Shown here: in pieces, positions 43,148 to 56,491 of the stretch | How positions within the stretch are numbered: the first letter of the stretch is position 1 | Layout: each line of letters begins with the position of its first letter | Origin: Branchiostoma floridae | Lineage: Eukaryota > Chordata > Leptocardii > Amphioxiformes > Branchiostomatidae | Direction: 5' to 3' | DNA length: 60,000 bases | Assembly (NCBI RefSeq): GCF_000003815.2 | Contig: NC_049992.1 | Span: 9,923,407 to 9,983,406, forward strand | Notes under the pieces: model-generated | The model's database searches: none | Seen by the model: the letters and a program-made list of their open reading frames with translations, nothing else | What the model was told of the DNA's origin: nothing | Position numbers and translations under genes: made by a program

Positions 43148-44264
43148 TTCCCTGGAGTATCCGCCTCATATCTCCCCTACCAAGACGCTTAATGGCCGAC
43201 TCTGTGCTAACAAAGATTTGAGGGTTTTATCTCTTGGGTCGGACGGTAAAATCGCGCCTGCCACAGTGAAGCCTTTTATCGGCACCCAGCAGTAGGAAGC
43301 CATTCCCTGAGTGCACATTCATCTTCAAGACTAAAAGTCATTCGTCTTCCCATGGGATTATCTCTCTCGCCGAAGTGTCTAAAGAAAGTTTGGAATTAGT
43401 TGAACTGAATCCAGTCGCCGCATCGTGGTTGACGGTCTGCAATGCCTCTCATTAGTTTACATTTGACAGTTTGGGCTTTACCATTAAGGCTCATACAATG
43501 TCAATGTATGGATATAGTTTGTGATAACGCCACCATGCTTACTGGCTTGCAGTTCTATTCTCGTTTAATAAGAAGGATTAATATGTATCAATCTCGGAGT
43601 GCCAAGATTAAGTATCATTATGATGCAAAGTGGGGAAGACGTGTGATTAAGACTCCTGTAACTCCTCCTGTGCTTGTGGATGCGAGGTACAGCTTTAGGC
43701 CACACCAATTTTATTTGTTGTTTCTCGGATTCCCCGACCCTATTTTTTCCGATTTGAAAAAAAAAACCTTTTTCAATTGATGGCCACACCTCGTGTTGAC
43801 AAAATTTCACTGCCTCTTCTTTCTCAAATTAACTATGGGCCTCAATTCCAGTAGCTGTAATTTGGACAGTACGTTGATAATTTTTCTTCAAACTTTGGAC
43901 TTTGCTACCAGGAACCCCCTAAATGTTGAAAGTTTAGGTTTTCCTGTCCTATCCCTTTTACCCCCGACTTTTTGAAAAAAAAAATTTTTTTCGACCGAAA
44001 AACCCACTCAATTTTTTTCTGAAAAAATCCGAGAAACAACAAATAAAATCGATGTGGCCTTATCACTGCGGAAACCGAGATTTATCGTTTTCGGCGCAGC
44101 CACGACAAGGGAGGATCTGATCATTACCAAAGATGTACGGTAATCTGCAGGAAAAGGCCAGAAGGCTTAAAAGCTTTCGACGTGAAAAATTCGGGATTAG
44201 AATCTGCTGAACCGCTGATGCAGCGAGACAAAGTAGATCTCACTGATACGGCTTTTATGTTTCC
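43148..44264. other. No gene seen
   Basis: A 112-codon open frame (43442-43780) has no recognisable motif. Long A/T runs lie at 43757-43775 and 43972-43993. Confidence 0.4.
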
Positions 44265-44607
44265 CTAAAGCTATGGGCACAGCCCGCTGTACGTGCAAAT
44301 ACGTGCTGTCTACGCGTCAAAACGTGGGCAATCTTTTGGGATCCGTAAATGGTAAGTACTGCATCCGTACGAACTCGTAGGGAATCCGACGGATTTTGGA
44401 GCACGCAGACACGCCGTAGAAGCACGTGGACATACAGGCAATACTTTATGTGCCATCGGGCTGCGGATTGGCCCCCCTACGTACCAGTACGGGCGACGTG
44501 CCTGCCCTGTACAGCCTGAACGTTTTCAGAAATACGTGGCGGACGTGGCTTCCCAAAAAAACGTACGGACAAGTTGCACGTAAGGCTGGTTGTGCCCTTA
44601 GCTTTAG
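44265..44607. mobile_element. MITE family D, copy 3 (full length, opposite orientation to copy 2)
   Basis: Starts ctaaagctatgggcacagcc and ends ggttgtgcccttagctttag; 343 bp. Inner blocks match 32126-32438 in reverse orientation. Confidence 0.9.
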
Positions 44608-45625
44608 GAATGTGCGCGAGTTAGAGCTGGTAGGTAAGATTTTATAGTAGTTGAAATTTCATTAAGATTACGATGATTTCGGCGAGCTTAGACGCATTAT
44701 TCTACTTATTCTAAAGCCACCAAAAACACATGATACTCTAAAGTTGTTTAGGCTCCGTAGGTCAAGCATGTTGTCACCCACGAAGAGAAAATCGTTTCGT
44801 TTCTCTGAAAGCTTTTCCAGCCTACAACTAATGGATTTACCTGGCAACAGCATTTACACATGGTGTCTAATTAATAAAGCGAAACCTGAGAGCACCATGG
44901 TAATGATCTTATTATGGTATGATCTAGTTAATTTAGATAATTACCAGTGCAAGCTTGATGGCGTAAACGGTGTAAATTACATTTGAACTAATGCAATACG
45001 GTTAATCTACTTAACGCTACATCTAATACATTTCTATCCATCATTAGGTTCTCTCTTGTCAACAATGGGTCTAGTAAAAATGAATTCGTCATTTACTTCC
45101 ACGTCGTGTTATGACATGCCATGTAGGAAGTAGCGATAGAAATGACGATAAAAGTTGATGCCTAACTGCACCATAAAGCACAGAAGACTATCTGTTTTGT
45201 CATGTTAGATCAGGTTTTGTGGGGGCTCATGATAGGTTTTGTTTATAGTTCATACAGACGATGATTGCGTGGTATCAAGCGTCTAGTTGTGAATCGATAG
45301 TGGGGTTATTGTTATCATATTTTCCTGACGTAGATCATATTGGTCCCCTTAGTGTAATCATGTAGTATCAAATTCAGTCACGATAAACAGATAGAAGATA
45401 GGCTGTTAGAGGAAGCAAGCTCGTGCGTCAGACAGGCTAAAGATAAACAAGTCCTGTACAATCGTGTCTCCTCTCTGTTCAAAACAGAACAGGATCAGAT
45501 TACTCTGCTGACGTCACCTTTTGTATTGTTGGTGATCAAAATCTTCAGCCACCGCTATCAGCTGCTACTTTAAGACAACGACTTTCTAACTTACGGACGG
45601 TCCACTTATATCGCTCTACAATCTA
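44608..45625. other. No gene or repeat seen
   Basis: AT-rich sequence with short unrelated open frames. Confidence 0.4.
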
Positions 45626-46473
45626 CCTCTCTCTGTCTCTAACTCTCTCTGTCTCTTACTCTCTCTGTCTCTTACTCTCTCTGTCTCTAACTCTCTCTGT
45701 CTCTAACTCTCTCTGTCTCTAACTCTCTCTGTCTCTAACTCTCTCTGTCTCTTACTCTCTCTGTCTCTTACTCTCTCTGGCTCTAACTCTCTCTGTCTCT
45801 AACTCTCTCTGTCTCTTACTCTCTCTGTCTCTAACTCTCTCTGTCTCTAACTCTCTCTGTCTCTTACTCTCTCTGTCTCTTACTCTCTCTGGCTCTAACT
45901 CTCTCTGTCTCTTACTCTCTCTGTCTCTAACTCTCTCTGTCTCTAACTCTCTCTGTCTCTTACTCTCTCTGTCTCTTACTCTCTCTGTCTCTAACTCTCT
46001 CTGGCTCTAACTCTCTCTGTCTCTTACTCTCTCTGTCTCTAACTCTCTCTGTCTCTAACTCTCTCTGTCTCTTACTCTCTCTGTCTCTAACTCTCTCTGT
46101 CTCTTACTCTCTCTGTCTCTTACTCTCTCTGTCTCTTACTCTCTCTGGCTCTAACTCTCTCTGTCTCTTACTCTCTCTGTCTCTAACTCTCTCTGTCTCT
46201 AACTCTCTCTGTCTCTTACTCTCTCTGTCTCTTACTCTCTCTGGCTCTAACTCTCTCTGTCTCTAACTCTCTCTGTCTCTAACTCTCTCTGTCTCTAACT
46301 CTCTCTGTCTCTAACTCTCTCTGACTCTAACTCTCTCTGTCTCTTACTCTCTCTGTCTCTAACTCTCTCTGTCTCTAACTCTCTCTGTCTCTTACTCTCT
46401 CTGTCTCTGTCTCTAACTCTCTCTGTCTCTTACTCTCTCTTGCTCTAAGTCTCTCTGGCTCTTACTCTCTCTG
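45626..46473. repeat. 16-bp pyrimidine-rich minisatellite, about 52 copies
   Basis: The unit is tctctaactctctctg with common variants tctcttac and ggctctaac. On the plus strand it is almost only C and T with a regular A and G. The variants occur in short recurring orders (TAAC, TAAC, TTAC ...), so larger blocks were duplicated too. Confidence 0.95.
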
Positions 46474-47394
46474 GCGGTATTCTGGAGTTCTGCCCAGAAT
46501 ACAATACTCCAGAATACCATCCAAGCCAAACCCTTCGCTCTCCCATCGATTTAAGAGTAATGCAACGCAGTTCTAAAAAGACGGTAGGGGTCCCAAACCT
46601 ACACCACTTACATGTGCTCTCTGTCCAAGGGCTCTCTGCCACTCAACAATAACGACCATTGTCTGTCTAAAACACGAAGTAGCAAAACTAGAAGTTCAAC
46701 TGCAGTGCCATATAAATCCACTACGACCTCCATTATCGAATTTGACATGCATTTTCCCGACTCCTGTCCACATACCAAATATCATAGAGATCCATTCACA
46801 GCTTCTCGAGTCTCAAGCACACAAACGTCACTGGAAACATAAAGTCCTTGGCAAAGGTAAAGATTAGGGAAAAGAAAATTAATCGATAATGTTTTGAAGT
46901 GCATTCTCTAGAAACCAATGGCCACCAATGGAGGCCTATATACAACCTCCCTGTCCTCGAAACACCCAGGTACACGTACAGGTCAGACCACTGGAGCTTC
47001 GAATTCTTATCATTATCACTCGCAACTGTTTATTCGTATCATCGCTGTTAGCATTGATCAGTTTCACAGCCATTGGAAAAACGAAGATGTCCGCCGGTCA
47101 TGGTAATAGCGAGACATACTCAATAACCAACAGGAGTACGATATCATTTTCTTGGCATGAATAGACTTAAACCAAGGAGCGTTCGTTGATGAAAGCTCCT
47201 TGCTTTAACTTGCAGGAGAAGTTTGAACCTGATTCCTCATCCTCTGTGGCATAATTTTCATTACTCTATGAGAGACCTTCTCGACCTTATCTTGCGGTAT
47301 CGTTCCGTAATCCACCTCCCCCAGAATGAAATCACATCGATTGATCGGCCAGAGGCCACATTGCAACGCACGATACAATGTATTCAAGTTCGAT
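46474..47394. other. No gene seen
   Basis: Only short overlapping open frames on both strands, with no motifs. Confidence 0.4.
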
Positions 47395-48047
47395 CGTGCT
47401 GTTTCCTCGCGTGCTGATTTCATGAATATCTAGAGTCTATGAAAGTCTTTGTATTTTCTGCCGCTTTAGCAGAAAAGGTATTTGGGGGGGGGGGGGGGGA
47501 GTTGGGTCAGAAAAGTTCATCATCTTACTGGTTGTTGTAAACAAGATACTGCCAACTTCCAATTTCCTTGTAACGTTGCATCTTATCATCCTTCATGTTT
47601 CGCAAAATCTGAAGTGCTATTGTGCTGTTTCCTGATGCACTTGCGTCCTGATATCATAAGTACTAAAAGTTTATTTTGAATGTCTCTGCGTTTCTGCCGC
47701 TTTAGCAGAAAAGTTACTTGGCAGTTAGGTCAGAAAAGGTTCATCATCTTACTGATTGTTGTAAACAAGATACTGCCAGCTTCCAATTTCCTTGTAACCT
47801 TACATCTTATCATTCTTCATGTTTCTCAAAATATGAAGTTCTATTGTGCTGTTTCCTGATAGACTCGCGTGCTGATATCATAAATATAAAAAAATCATTT
47901 TTAAAAGTCTCTGTATTGCTGCCGCTTTAGCAGAAAAGTTACTTGGCAGTTAGGTCAGAGAAGGTTCATCGTCTTAACTGATTGGTGTTAACAAGATACC
48001 ACCTTCCAATTTCTTTGTGCATATTATCCTTCATGTTTGGCAAAGTA
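47395..48047. repeat. Tandem repeat of about 225-236 bp, three copies
   Basis: The landmark ccgctttagcagaaaag recurs at 47461, 47697 and 47922. Between are ggtcagaaaaggttcatcat, gtaaacaagatactgcc, tcttatcat, cttcatgttt and gctgtttcctgat. The first copy is longer because of a G run of about 16. The last copy decays toward 48047. Confidence 0.9.
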
Positions 48048-48530
48048 CGTCTTTCTATATCTAGAGAAATGATAAATTGAGAAGCATTCAGTGCAGTCTC
48101 TAATGTGTATAAATTGTTCTCCAGAGTCATAGGGCAGTGCTCCGGGATTTAACCCTCTTAGTGGTTGTGATATGTCTCAAAATTGTGGCTATATTGGGAA
48201 CTTGATCCGTACGAGGGTTTCCTGCTAATGCATCTAGCGTTCATACATTCGCCGCAATTAGCTTTACAAAACAGTTGTCGCCAAGTACTATTTACGTTTT
48301 ATCATTTTATGTACTGCATGCATCTGTCGTCTACGGTGCCATTGCCAAATGTTTCAACTCGATTCAAACCTACCGACTCGTTGAAGTGTGTAAGACACCT
48401 CTGAAAATGGTTTAAAAGGATGTGAATACCAAACTTGTGCATACAGCATAGTACTTTGACGCTATTTGAAAACCCGATGAATAAGAAATAAAGGTTTGAA
48501 GGCCTTTCAACGTGTTGTTTTCGCTACGGG

Positions 48531-48767
48531 TTAAGTCGCATTCTTACCGCGTCAAGCTTGCGTCACTGCGGGGTTCGTTCACTGCATCACTGTTTTGTAA
48601 TTTATCCATATTTTTATAATTTATATATTGTGTAATACGTAAATGTATGACTTAGAAGATGATAAAGTACAAAAAGTAAGAAAATTCGTTCTTTATCTCT
48701 GAAATTTGTTGAGTACCTCGTAGCTTTCTAACCCCACAGTGGCGCAAGGGCAGTGAGAGTGCACCTT
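48531..48767. mobile_element. MITE family C, copy with 8-bp flanking repeat
   Basis: gcgtcaagcttgcgtcactg near the left, and cccacagtggcgcaa then cagtgagagtgcacctt at the right. AGTCGCAT lies at both outer edges (about 48525 and 48769), an 8-bp target duplication as made by hAT-type elements. Confidence 0.82.
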
Positions 48768-51700
48768 TAGTCGCATGACGAGAATATGCCTAATCAGAGT
48801 TAAAAAGAAAACAACAAAGAGATTCATCAACGACCTCTGTGCTGTCTGTGTTGCAATAAACGCACCCTGATGTTAAGGACCGTGTTGCTTCTCTATCCTC
48901 CCTTCCATTAGCCTGTCTGCCCGTAAATACTTAAATCGGATCCCCGTAAAATTGAGGTGCGGGGTCAGCACCTCTCCCCTCCCATTCTTGTCTGTGTAAG
49001 AGCCGATTCTCTGCTGATTTATCAGTCTAATTTCAGAGTGCAGTTTTACCGTGGCCTCTGGTGACCCAGATCTGTCGCTCTTGTACGAAGGCCATTAAGG
49101 CTGGATAATTTGTTACCGGATTTCCCTTTGATTAGGTGTGTATAATCGCGTCCTGATGTTGGTTTCGACATCGATATGTGATTATTGAAGCCATTAGGTC
49201 CTTCTGATTAGCTGTTTTTGATAGGGCAAACCAATACATTGATTTATCTTTGCTCAAAATGTACGTCTTAGAAACTAGAGGTCGACAATATGAGTAGCAG
49301 TGGAACACAATCAATTTTGCATTACTTTTGAAATATTGAACAAAGAGGAGTCAGGGGTCCCTGATGAAGTGCCTGTTACAAAGCACAGGTCAGCCCATGC
49401 ATTTGCCGCCGTTTTGGTCATTTGTTACAATCAAATGTACCGTTTAATACAATACGAGTAAAAAGTGCTTACTAGGGAGGCAATGAAAGATTTATCTGAC
49501 ACCAGTTCAAAGCGATTAATCATAGATGGACACATTCATTCTCATTAAAGATAGAAGCAGCTTTCCTCGAATTCTCTATCATAGTTTGTTTGGTGCCCAG
49601 TATGAAACGATTTTGTAAATCTTCCTCTTGTCCAACAATTTCTTTCTAGTGGTTAGTTTTGCTCCTTTGATGGAAATCCTGTGTAAGTCACGTCATGTGT
49701 ATATTGCCTACGATAAACGATAATGTTCCATAGACATTGTGGAGTAGCCACTTGATTCAAAGAACGAACTACCCCCTCTATAATGATCGAAATCTTTATT
49801 GACACGACAAAAGCACGGCGACTTACGTAAGATCTATAAAAACTACTTACAGCACAACTAAACAGACATATAAAGATATCTATAGGTATGAATAAGTCGA
49901 CATATTGGGTCTAGCATGTCATTTACACTATTGGTTCTATGGTATAAGTATGATATTGCACAATGTTGAAGTCCTCTTGAAACGGATTGAACCGCTCTAT
50001 GCACCACCGGGCGGGGAAGAACGTTTAGATTTCTATTAATGATAAAGACCTTTATTCTACATACATACCCACTGGGTTCAGTACAGGTCGCAACAAGATA
50101 TGCATGAAATATGTACAATGAATCTACAATACTCAAGAATCGTATTCTACTATTCGACTTCTTCTCGTTTCTTTGTGATGTTGAAAATATAGAAACAGAT
50201 AACTGTTATGCTTTATAAGTAAAGGTTTGTCTAAATTCATAAGGAATATAAATTTTTCTATATTACTTAGTTGTATCCTAACCTGAAGCCGTACGTGTAT
50301 TAGTATATTGGTGTGTCAACGGTGACCTATCCAAATGAAATTTACAACGATGGCAAAATAAACACGAGAGATGTGATTGAATAATTCATCTCACATCGGG
50401 TGATTCAAATACGCGCAAACATTATATAATAGGACCAACAAGCAATTCTATCGATCCAGCAACGCATACCAATATGTGGACAGACCGCGTAAAATCGCCG
50501 TTTCAAGTTCACGTGCACTGAAACCGTGATTCGTGTAACGGCTGTTATTACAACACTTTGATAACAATATCCTCATAAATGAACTATTAGCTGAGTCCAT
50601 TAGTTGTCGGCTCAACTCACAAGACAATTCGCTTCTCAGAAGATCACCGATTCTGTCATTGCACAAACATTGCACTGTATCGACCGGGTGATGGTAGCAA
50701 TATACTGAGCTTGTAATTATACGCCAGCTACTCTAAAGTCGACTGTGTATTGATTTCTTGCACTGGCATCAGAGTTGCATTCGAAACTACATATCAAAGC
50801 GTATATTTGATACCATTATTTGTCAATGTTACAGCATTAACTGTAATGAACTAGCCATGTGCATATAAATGTGCACTAACCAACATATGATCCCGACCAA
50901 AACGTGAAACGCGTTGGAGCTTCGTTGAATAAGCTGAATACACTGTTGTTGGAATGCCAAAAAATGCAAATGTAAACCTAGATCTATTCTTCAAAGAAAC
51001 GTTTGTCTTGATATGATTTTATCAATCATTACTTTAGACTTCATTCGCCAAAACGTGGCATAAAAGTGAACGTCTTTTCGAATATTTTCTCTCGTTGCAC
51101 TTGGAAGTCTGCTGTTGTAAAATCCTGCGGTCGTTATAAAGTCTGACCGCACTACTGTATTGTCGGAAGTATACGCTGTGTGATCCATAACGTTAATATC
51201 CAGAATCATCTCAGGGTACTACTATGGGCCATTGTCGCTACTTATGTTACCATTTGTCACTAACTTTTATATCAAAGCAAATATATTTGCGTAGATTTTA
51301 TGGATCTTACGGTTTCCTCTAGGTTAAGATGTCAACCGCATTACAGAGGATCGCTATATTCTGCGTAGCAAACGGGGGAATTCTATTAGGATTTGTCAAA
51401 CAATGAACATAAAATGCTGACTACAGGAGTATCCTATGGCGCCAGATTTTTTATGGAGCAGTAAGATAGTAAAAAAATAACTTATACCCCCCTCCCACTC
51501 AAAAAATATTGATATACACAGGTACATATCTCAATAACGGCCATTTCCTCAAAGACGGCACCTACGGTTTTATTGTTCCGTAGAACTTCAGTGCTGATCA
51601 CAAATGGGTTTCTGTGAAGAGCATTTTGAGAGTGACATCAATTTTTCCTCCATCTTATGAAAGAGGCTCAATAAACCCGACACTTTTCTCTGAGTGACGA

Positions 51701-52890
51701 AAAGCGTGCTTTAAAAGCCCCTTTATTGCTAATAAAGCTATAATGCTACTTTATACCGGCCGGTAGCTATATGTTTCAACATGCGGGTGGGTGAATTAGC
51801 TCAAAAGAAGGAAACCATTTCTCAAACTTTTCGTGACAAAATATAGGAAGGGGAGACACCACAAGTTCTTCGATGCTGCAGATCATTTACTAGCCTTTTC
51901 CTAAACGAACCGAAATTAATCTTTGAGACAGTGTGGTAGGAAAGGTCAATTATGAAACTTAAGATAGTTTTGATTTTCTTGATTTGGTAGAATAATGTAA
52001 CGTCAACTATAATGAAGAAGACTTGAAAACTGTAATGATTTTCACAAGGCTTCACTTTGTCATGCATAAGTCAGTTTCTCGAGCGTGTTCCGTTTTTGCA
52101 ATCACACTTCAATTACCACGTCCATATCTGTCTTGCTGTTACTTTCAATTGCAATTACCATACATAAGGATTAATTTTTACATTGTCAGCAGTTATTATA
52201 GAATCATTGCCCTAAGTCACACGTCACGCTTCCTTTTGGGGAGTCATCAAAGTGAATATAACATGATATATCAGACACAGGTACGTTATTATTGATGAAG
52301 ATGACGCTTTTTAATTTCACGATGGGTGTACGCCCGCTAGCTGCGCTCATTCCGCCGCATCAGTCATGCGGCATGGTCCTGAGTACGGGCTCCATCGGTA
52401 CTTAATGTCGCGTGGTTGAAGAAGCACTTCCATAGCGGAGGTAAATTGATAGCAAACTCGATTAAACTGAAAGAGAATAAGTATAGAGGCAATAGCAATA
52501 GCAATGATACAGTGGCCGTAATAAAGTTACGCCGGGTAATACGGTTATAAAGTAACCAATGATGGCAGCAAAGAGCACAGGTCAACTGATGGAGTTAGAA
52601 TATTACTTTTGGGACTGGATGACTCTAACGCACTGACGTCCTTGGAGTGGGCATCGACCTTTGGGATGCTTACGTCTGATGAACTCAGGAAATCGGGCGT
52701 TTCTGGGCGTTCAGACCTTGATGTCGGATAAGTGAAAAAGATTTCGATCCAGTTTTGGCTCACTGAAAAGTTAATCTTCCGCTGGTTGTGATCGGCGATG
52801 TAACAGTCACAGGTTCATTCTGTGGAGCAATCCTCCTGCCTACTTGCGTTAAATACAATCAAAAGTGGACCACGGCTTGACGACTCGTTC
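48768..52890. other. No gene supported
   Basis: AT-rich. gaaatctttattgacacgac (49789) may be another retroelement tail. Open frames are all 92 codons or shorter and without motifs. Confidence 0.4.
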
Positions 52891-52904
52891 TCAGGGCTTT
52901 GACC

Positions 52905-53012
52905 CTTTTCCACTGGCGAGCATGTCGAATGAGCGCCGACAGCCGGGCACTTGAACTTTTCATCTAGAGGCAAGGTCACTAAACCACTAGACTACGCGCT
53001 CTGCATCCGGGG
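52905..53012 (-). mobile_element. Possible tRNA-derived SINE head (minus strand)
   Basis: On the minus strand, agcgcgtagtctagtggttt is A-box-like and aaaagttcaagtgcccggct is B-box-like. The body differs from the other SINEs. Weak. Confidence 0.35.
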
Positions 53013-53890
53013 ACTGTCTGACGACAACGTTGACTACCATTCAGCGCACATCAGCGCGTCTATGCAGACTCCCGCAGAACGTCCGGTGATAGAGTAGTCT
53101 CCAAGTAGACCCTACGGTACCTTAGAGATAGTATCAAAGCTGGCCAAGGAGTATAACCGGCCAAAGGGAGTCAAACGGGCGATATTATCGTCATTCCCCC
53201 GCGAGTACATCCTGTATCATAGGCGACGCTTTGCTTCCTCCTCCTGGCGTCATCATGTTCCAAAACCACCTACACGCGCTCGTCAGAACCTCATTTTCCC
53301 GGCGCCACCATGTCACGGTGGGAAGGTAGGACTGTCACGTCCCATAACTCATGTGACAGATGCGAGACGACGCGAGGCTTTTTGGCTGCCTGCAACATAC
53401 AAAGCTAATTCGGAAATCTGACATATCATGAATCAAACAAAGGAAGCCCCCATAAAACTCATTTCCGTTGCTTTGTCTCATGATCAACATGAATACCTGT
53501 CTGAGCACCTGTCCTTCCGTCTACTGATTGGGTCATTTCCAACCCAGACAATCAGTTCCTGGTTCTCTGTAGTCGTACCGACGTCTCGTGCGTCATCTTT
53601 GCTGGGTGTGACCAAGAACGCGTTATTCTGCTGGAAGCGAGAAAGCTATCTTGACTGCTCGTTAGGGCGTGGTCACGTAGGTCGTGCGATCGTCGTACGA
53701 TCGTCGTTCGATCAATAACTTCGCGCAATTTGGAGGACAAAAATGTACGTCTCCTGCAAAGTTTAACTGTCTTGGTACACACAATGCTATTTTTGGATCC
53801 ATGTCGGTGGTTGATTCTGTCACGGCCTGCTTGAAAATTCTATGGCATCAAAATCGTAAGACGATCGCACGACCTATGTGTCCGCGCCCT
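53013..53890. other. No gene seen; short direct repeats at 53688-53713
   Basis: gcgatcgtcgtacgatcgtc then gttcgatc is a small overlapping direct and inverted repeat. No coding support. Confidence 0.4.
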
Positions 53891-54125
53891 TATACCCTTG
53901 TCACATTTGGCGAAAATCGATCGGACGATTCTACGGCAGTTGCCCGAGCCTCGCTTATAATAATAACTTTATTGTACAACAATTGTACAAGGTACAAAGT
54001 ATGGCTTATATGTGACATGGACGGTTTTCAGATTAAAAAAATACGCGCAACCCTCTGTCGATCTTAAATATGGCCGATCTTCCATCGATACGCCCGACGA
54101 TCGTGGATAATGTGACAGGGGTATT
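53891..54125. mobile_element. MITE family F, full-length copy
   Basis: Starts tatacccttgtcacattt and ends aatgtgacaggggtatt (inverted ends of about 16 bp). Inside: cgatcggacgattctacgg, and a block actttattgtacaacaattg then gtacaaggtacaaagtatgg. A partial copy in reverse lies at 34021-34214. Confidence 0.82.
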
Positions 54126-56173
54126 AGGACGTGACTGAATAATTTTTTGACATGTGAAAGCCTATTCACAAACCAGAAATGGAGAATGGACCGTCTTGAG
54201 GAGAGGGTGTGTCTTCCAAGACTTGATGGCTGCCTTCAAATAGTATAGATGAGTCTCGTAACTACCGTCCGTTCTGATCTTTGTTCTTCTGCATCTGCGA
54301 ATCTATCTTGTCTCACCTTCACCTTCTTTACACCAATTACCCTTAGCCCTTAAATCGAATTACTTGCTCTAGTTTTAACGTTCCCTCTCTTTACCGTTGA
54401 GTCCTTTCTTGTTGGTCTCTCATTAGAACTTGTTATGTTTGTCATGGGTTGAGTATAGAGTCTTTGATCTCTCGCGTCGCCGTGTACTTCCTTTCAAAAA
54501 GTCTTCAGACCTTTATCGATTTCCCAAAGCTTGCACAAGGCATGGAAAGCAGGTGATGACAAGACTAGCATATAGATATTCATGCAAAAGAGCAAGGAGA
54601 ACTAGACATAGAAGTTTTCTTTTAGACAACTAGGTATTCTAACCTGCTGATGTTTCGATGTCTGTCAGACATCTTCCTCTGAGCTTCTAGCTGGAGTTCT
54701 GCTTCTCGCCGCTATAGGTGGCGCTTTTGTGGCGAGAACACTATCCCAAACGTGGCTGAGTTTGTACCCCCCCTTCGTCCCGGAATAACTGGTTGTGTAA
54801 AAGAAAACTCCTATGTCCTATGATCTACCAACCTGACGGAAGCATTTTCGTTAGCATCGAGAACTCTTTTGCCGCAAATAGGGCACAATTTGAGGTACCG
54901 CTGCTTTTTTTAGTGAATGGTAGAAAGTTTTGTCAATATAGTCACACCAATGAAACCATAGCGCGTTTCAACTTTATTCTGTAACTTAACAGGGGTATCT
55001 CCAGAATACCTGGCTGAACATGTATACGTAGAACCAAATCGATATCGGACCATCGGTAAGGCCTGAAGTTTGAAAGTTTGAAGGTTTAACGTACTACACA
55101 GCTTACAGCTAGATTTTTAGGTTATTGCCATTAAGTCGTGTGGCATACCTCACGGAAATACTGACTCGGGTATGTAAATGATGCTTAAGAAAGTCTATTA
55201 TTAATGTTTTATGAAGTGCTTCAGAGTAATTGCATACATCGATGTCTGCCACGGCGTCCTCCCGGGGATTGATTTTGATTTTCCCCGTGCAGCCAGCAGC
55301 TTTAATAACCCCATGAGTGACGCGACGGCGCTCAGCTCCGGGGAATGCATCTGTTGTGGATGTCAACCAGGCTTTATCGCGAGCTCAATTAATGGCTCTT
55401 TCATCATGCCGATGGGAAGTTGGCCATGTGTCTAATTATCAACCAGCTGCCAAGGTCTTTTGTGACACCATAAAGGTTCATACTGTCTTGCAGCTCATGT
55501 AGTGAGATAAGGCTTTATCATTGCAGGCAGTGATAGGCAGGGATAAACAAATCCTTGGCAAAGGTACTAAGATGTTTTCAGATAGTCTCCCCTTTTAGAA
55601 CCGTCTTAAACTTTACTGCAGTACTAATGGGTAACACCCTAATGGAGTAGCTCCAGAAGATCCAGAGAGACGCCTCATCAACAGCAACTTGTGACGCCAT
55701 ATCAGAAGACAATCAACCGTAGCGTGCATCATATCAGCAGAGCTTGACTCATATTCCCAACCAAAATCTGGCACGTCTCCAGCATGCTGTAAAGGTTTGT
55801 GGATCTCTGAAGTACATTAAGACTGTAACACCCGGGGTTATGATGCATCTGGGGAAAGTCTACATTAAAACAGCCGTCCGCCCCCCCTTGAGATGGCGGT
55901 TGCCGTGGCGAGAATTACAAAGTACAACCAGGCTAACTCACTTAAGAGCCTACCCTGAAGATAACACAAGAAGGAAGATCAGTCGTAATGTCTGACATGC
56001 CTTGTAGTCTGGCTTATCAGATGAGCAGCCTGAAGCAACGATAACAAAAATTGCCGTAGTAATTTTGGTAAACCCCGATAATCCATAATGTAACGTGCGT
56101 CATCAACCTGTACTTTCTGCAACTTGTAAGCAGCTTTGAGCAAAGCCTGTGCTGTCTGGCTGCTAATGCTCGT
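54126..56173. other. No gene supported
   Basis: gatgtctgtcagacatc at 54657-54673 is a near-perfect palindrome next to ctgctgatgtttc, a string type often seen at ends of Penelope-like elements. An open frame with GECICCGCQPGF (55211-55435) has too few Cys for an EGF module. Confidence 0.4.
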
Positions 56174-56491
56174 NNNNNNNNNNNNNNNNNNNNNNNNNNN
56201 NNNNNNNNNNNNNNNNNNNNNNNNNNNNNNNNNNNNNNNNNNNNNNNNNNNNNNNNNNNNNNNNNNNNNNNNNNNNNNNNNNNNNNNNNNNNNNNNNNNN
56301 NNNNNNNNNNNNNNNNNNNNNNNNNNNNNNNNNNNNNNNNNNNNNNNNNNNNNNNNNNNNNNNNNNNNNNNNNNNNNNNNNNNNNNNNNNNNNNNNNNNN
56401 NNNNNNNNNNNNNNNNNNNNNNNNNNNNNNNNNNNNNNNNNNNNNNNNNNNNNNNNNNNNNNNNNNNNNNNNNNNNNNNNNNNNNNNNNNN
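56174..56491. other. Assembly gap, 318 N
   Basis: A run of N; open frames drawn through it have no meaning. Confidence 0.99.

Noticed and set aside
55211-55435. GECICCGCQPGF as a possible EGF exon for the secreted protein
   Set aside because: Cys number and spacing do not fit an EGF module, splice sites are not evident, and it is 29 kb from the first exon beyond many transposons.
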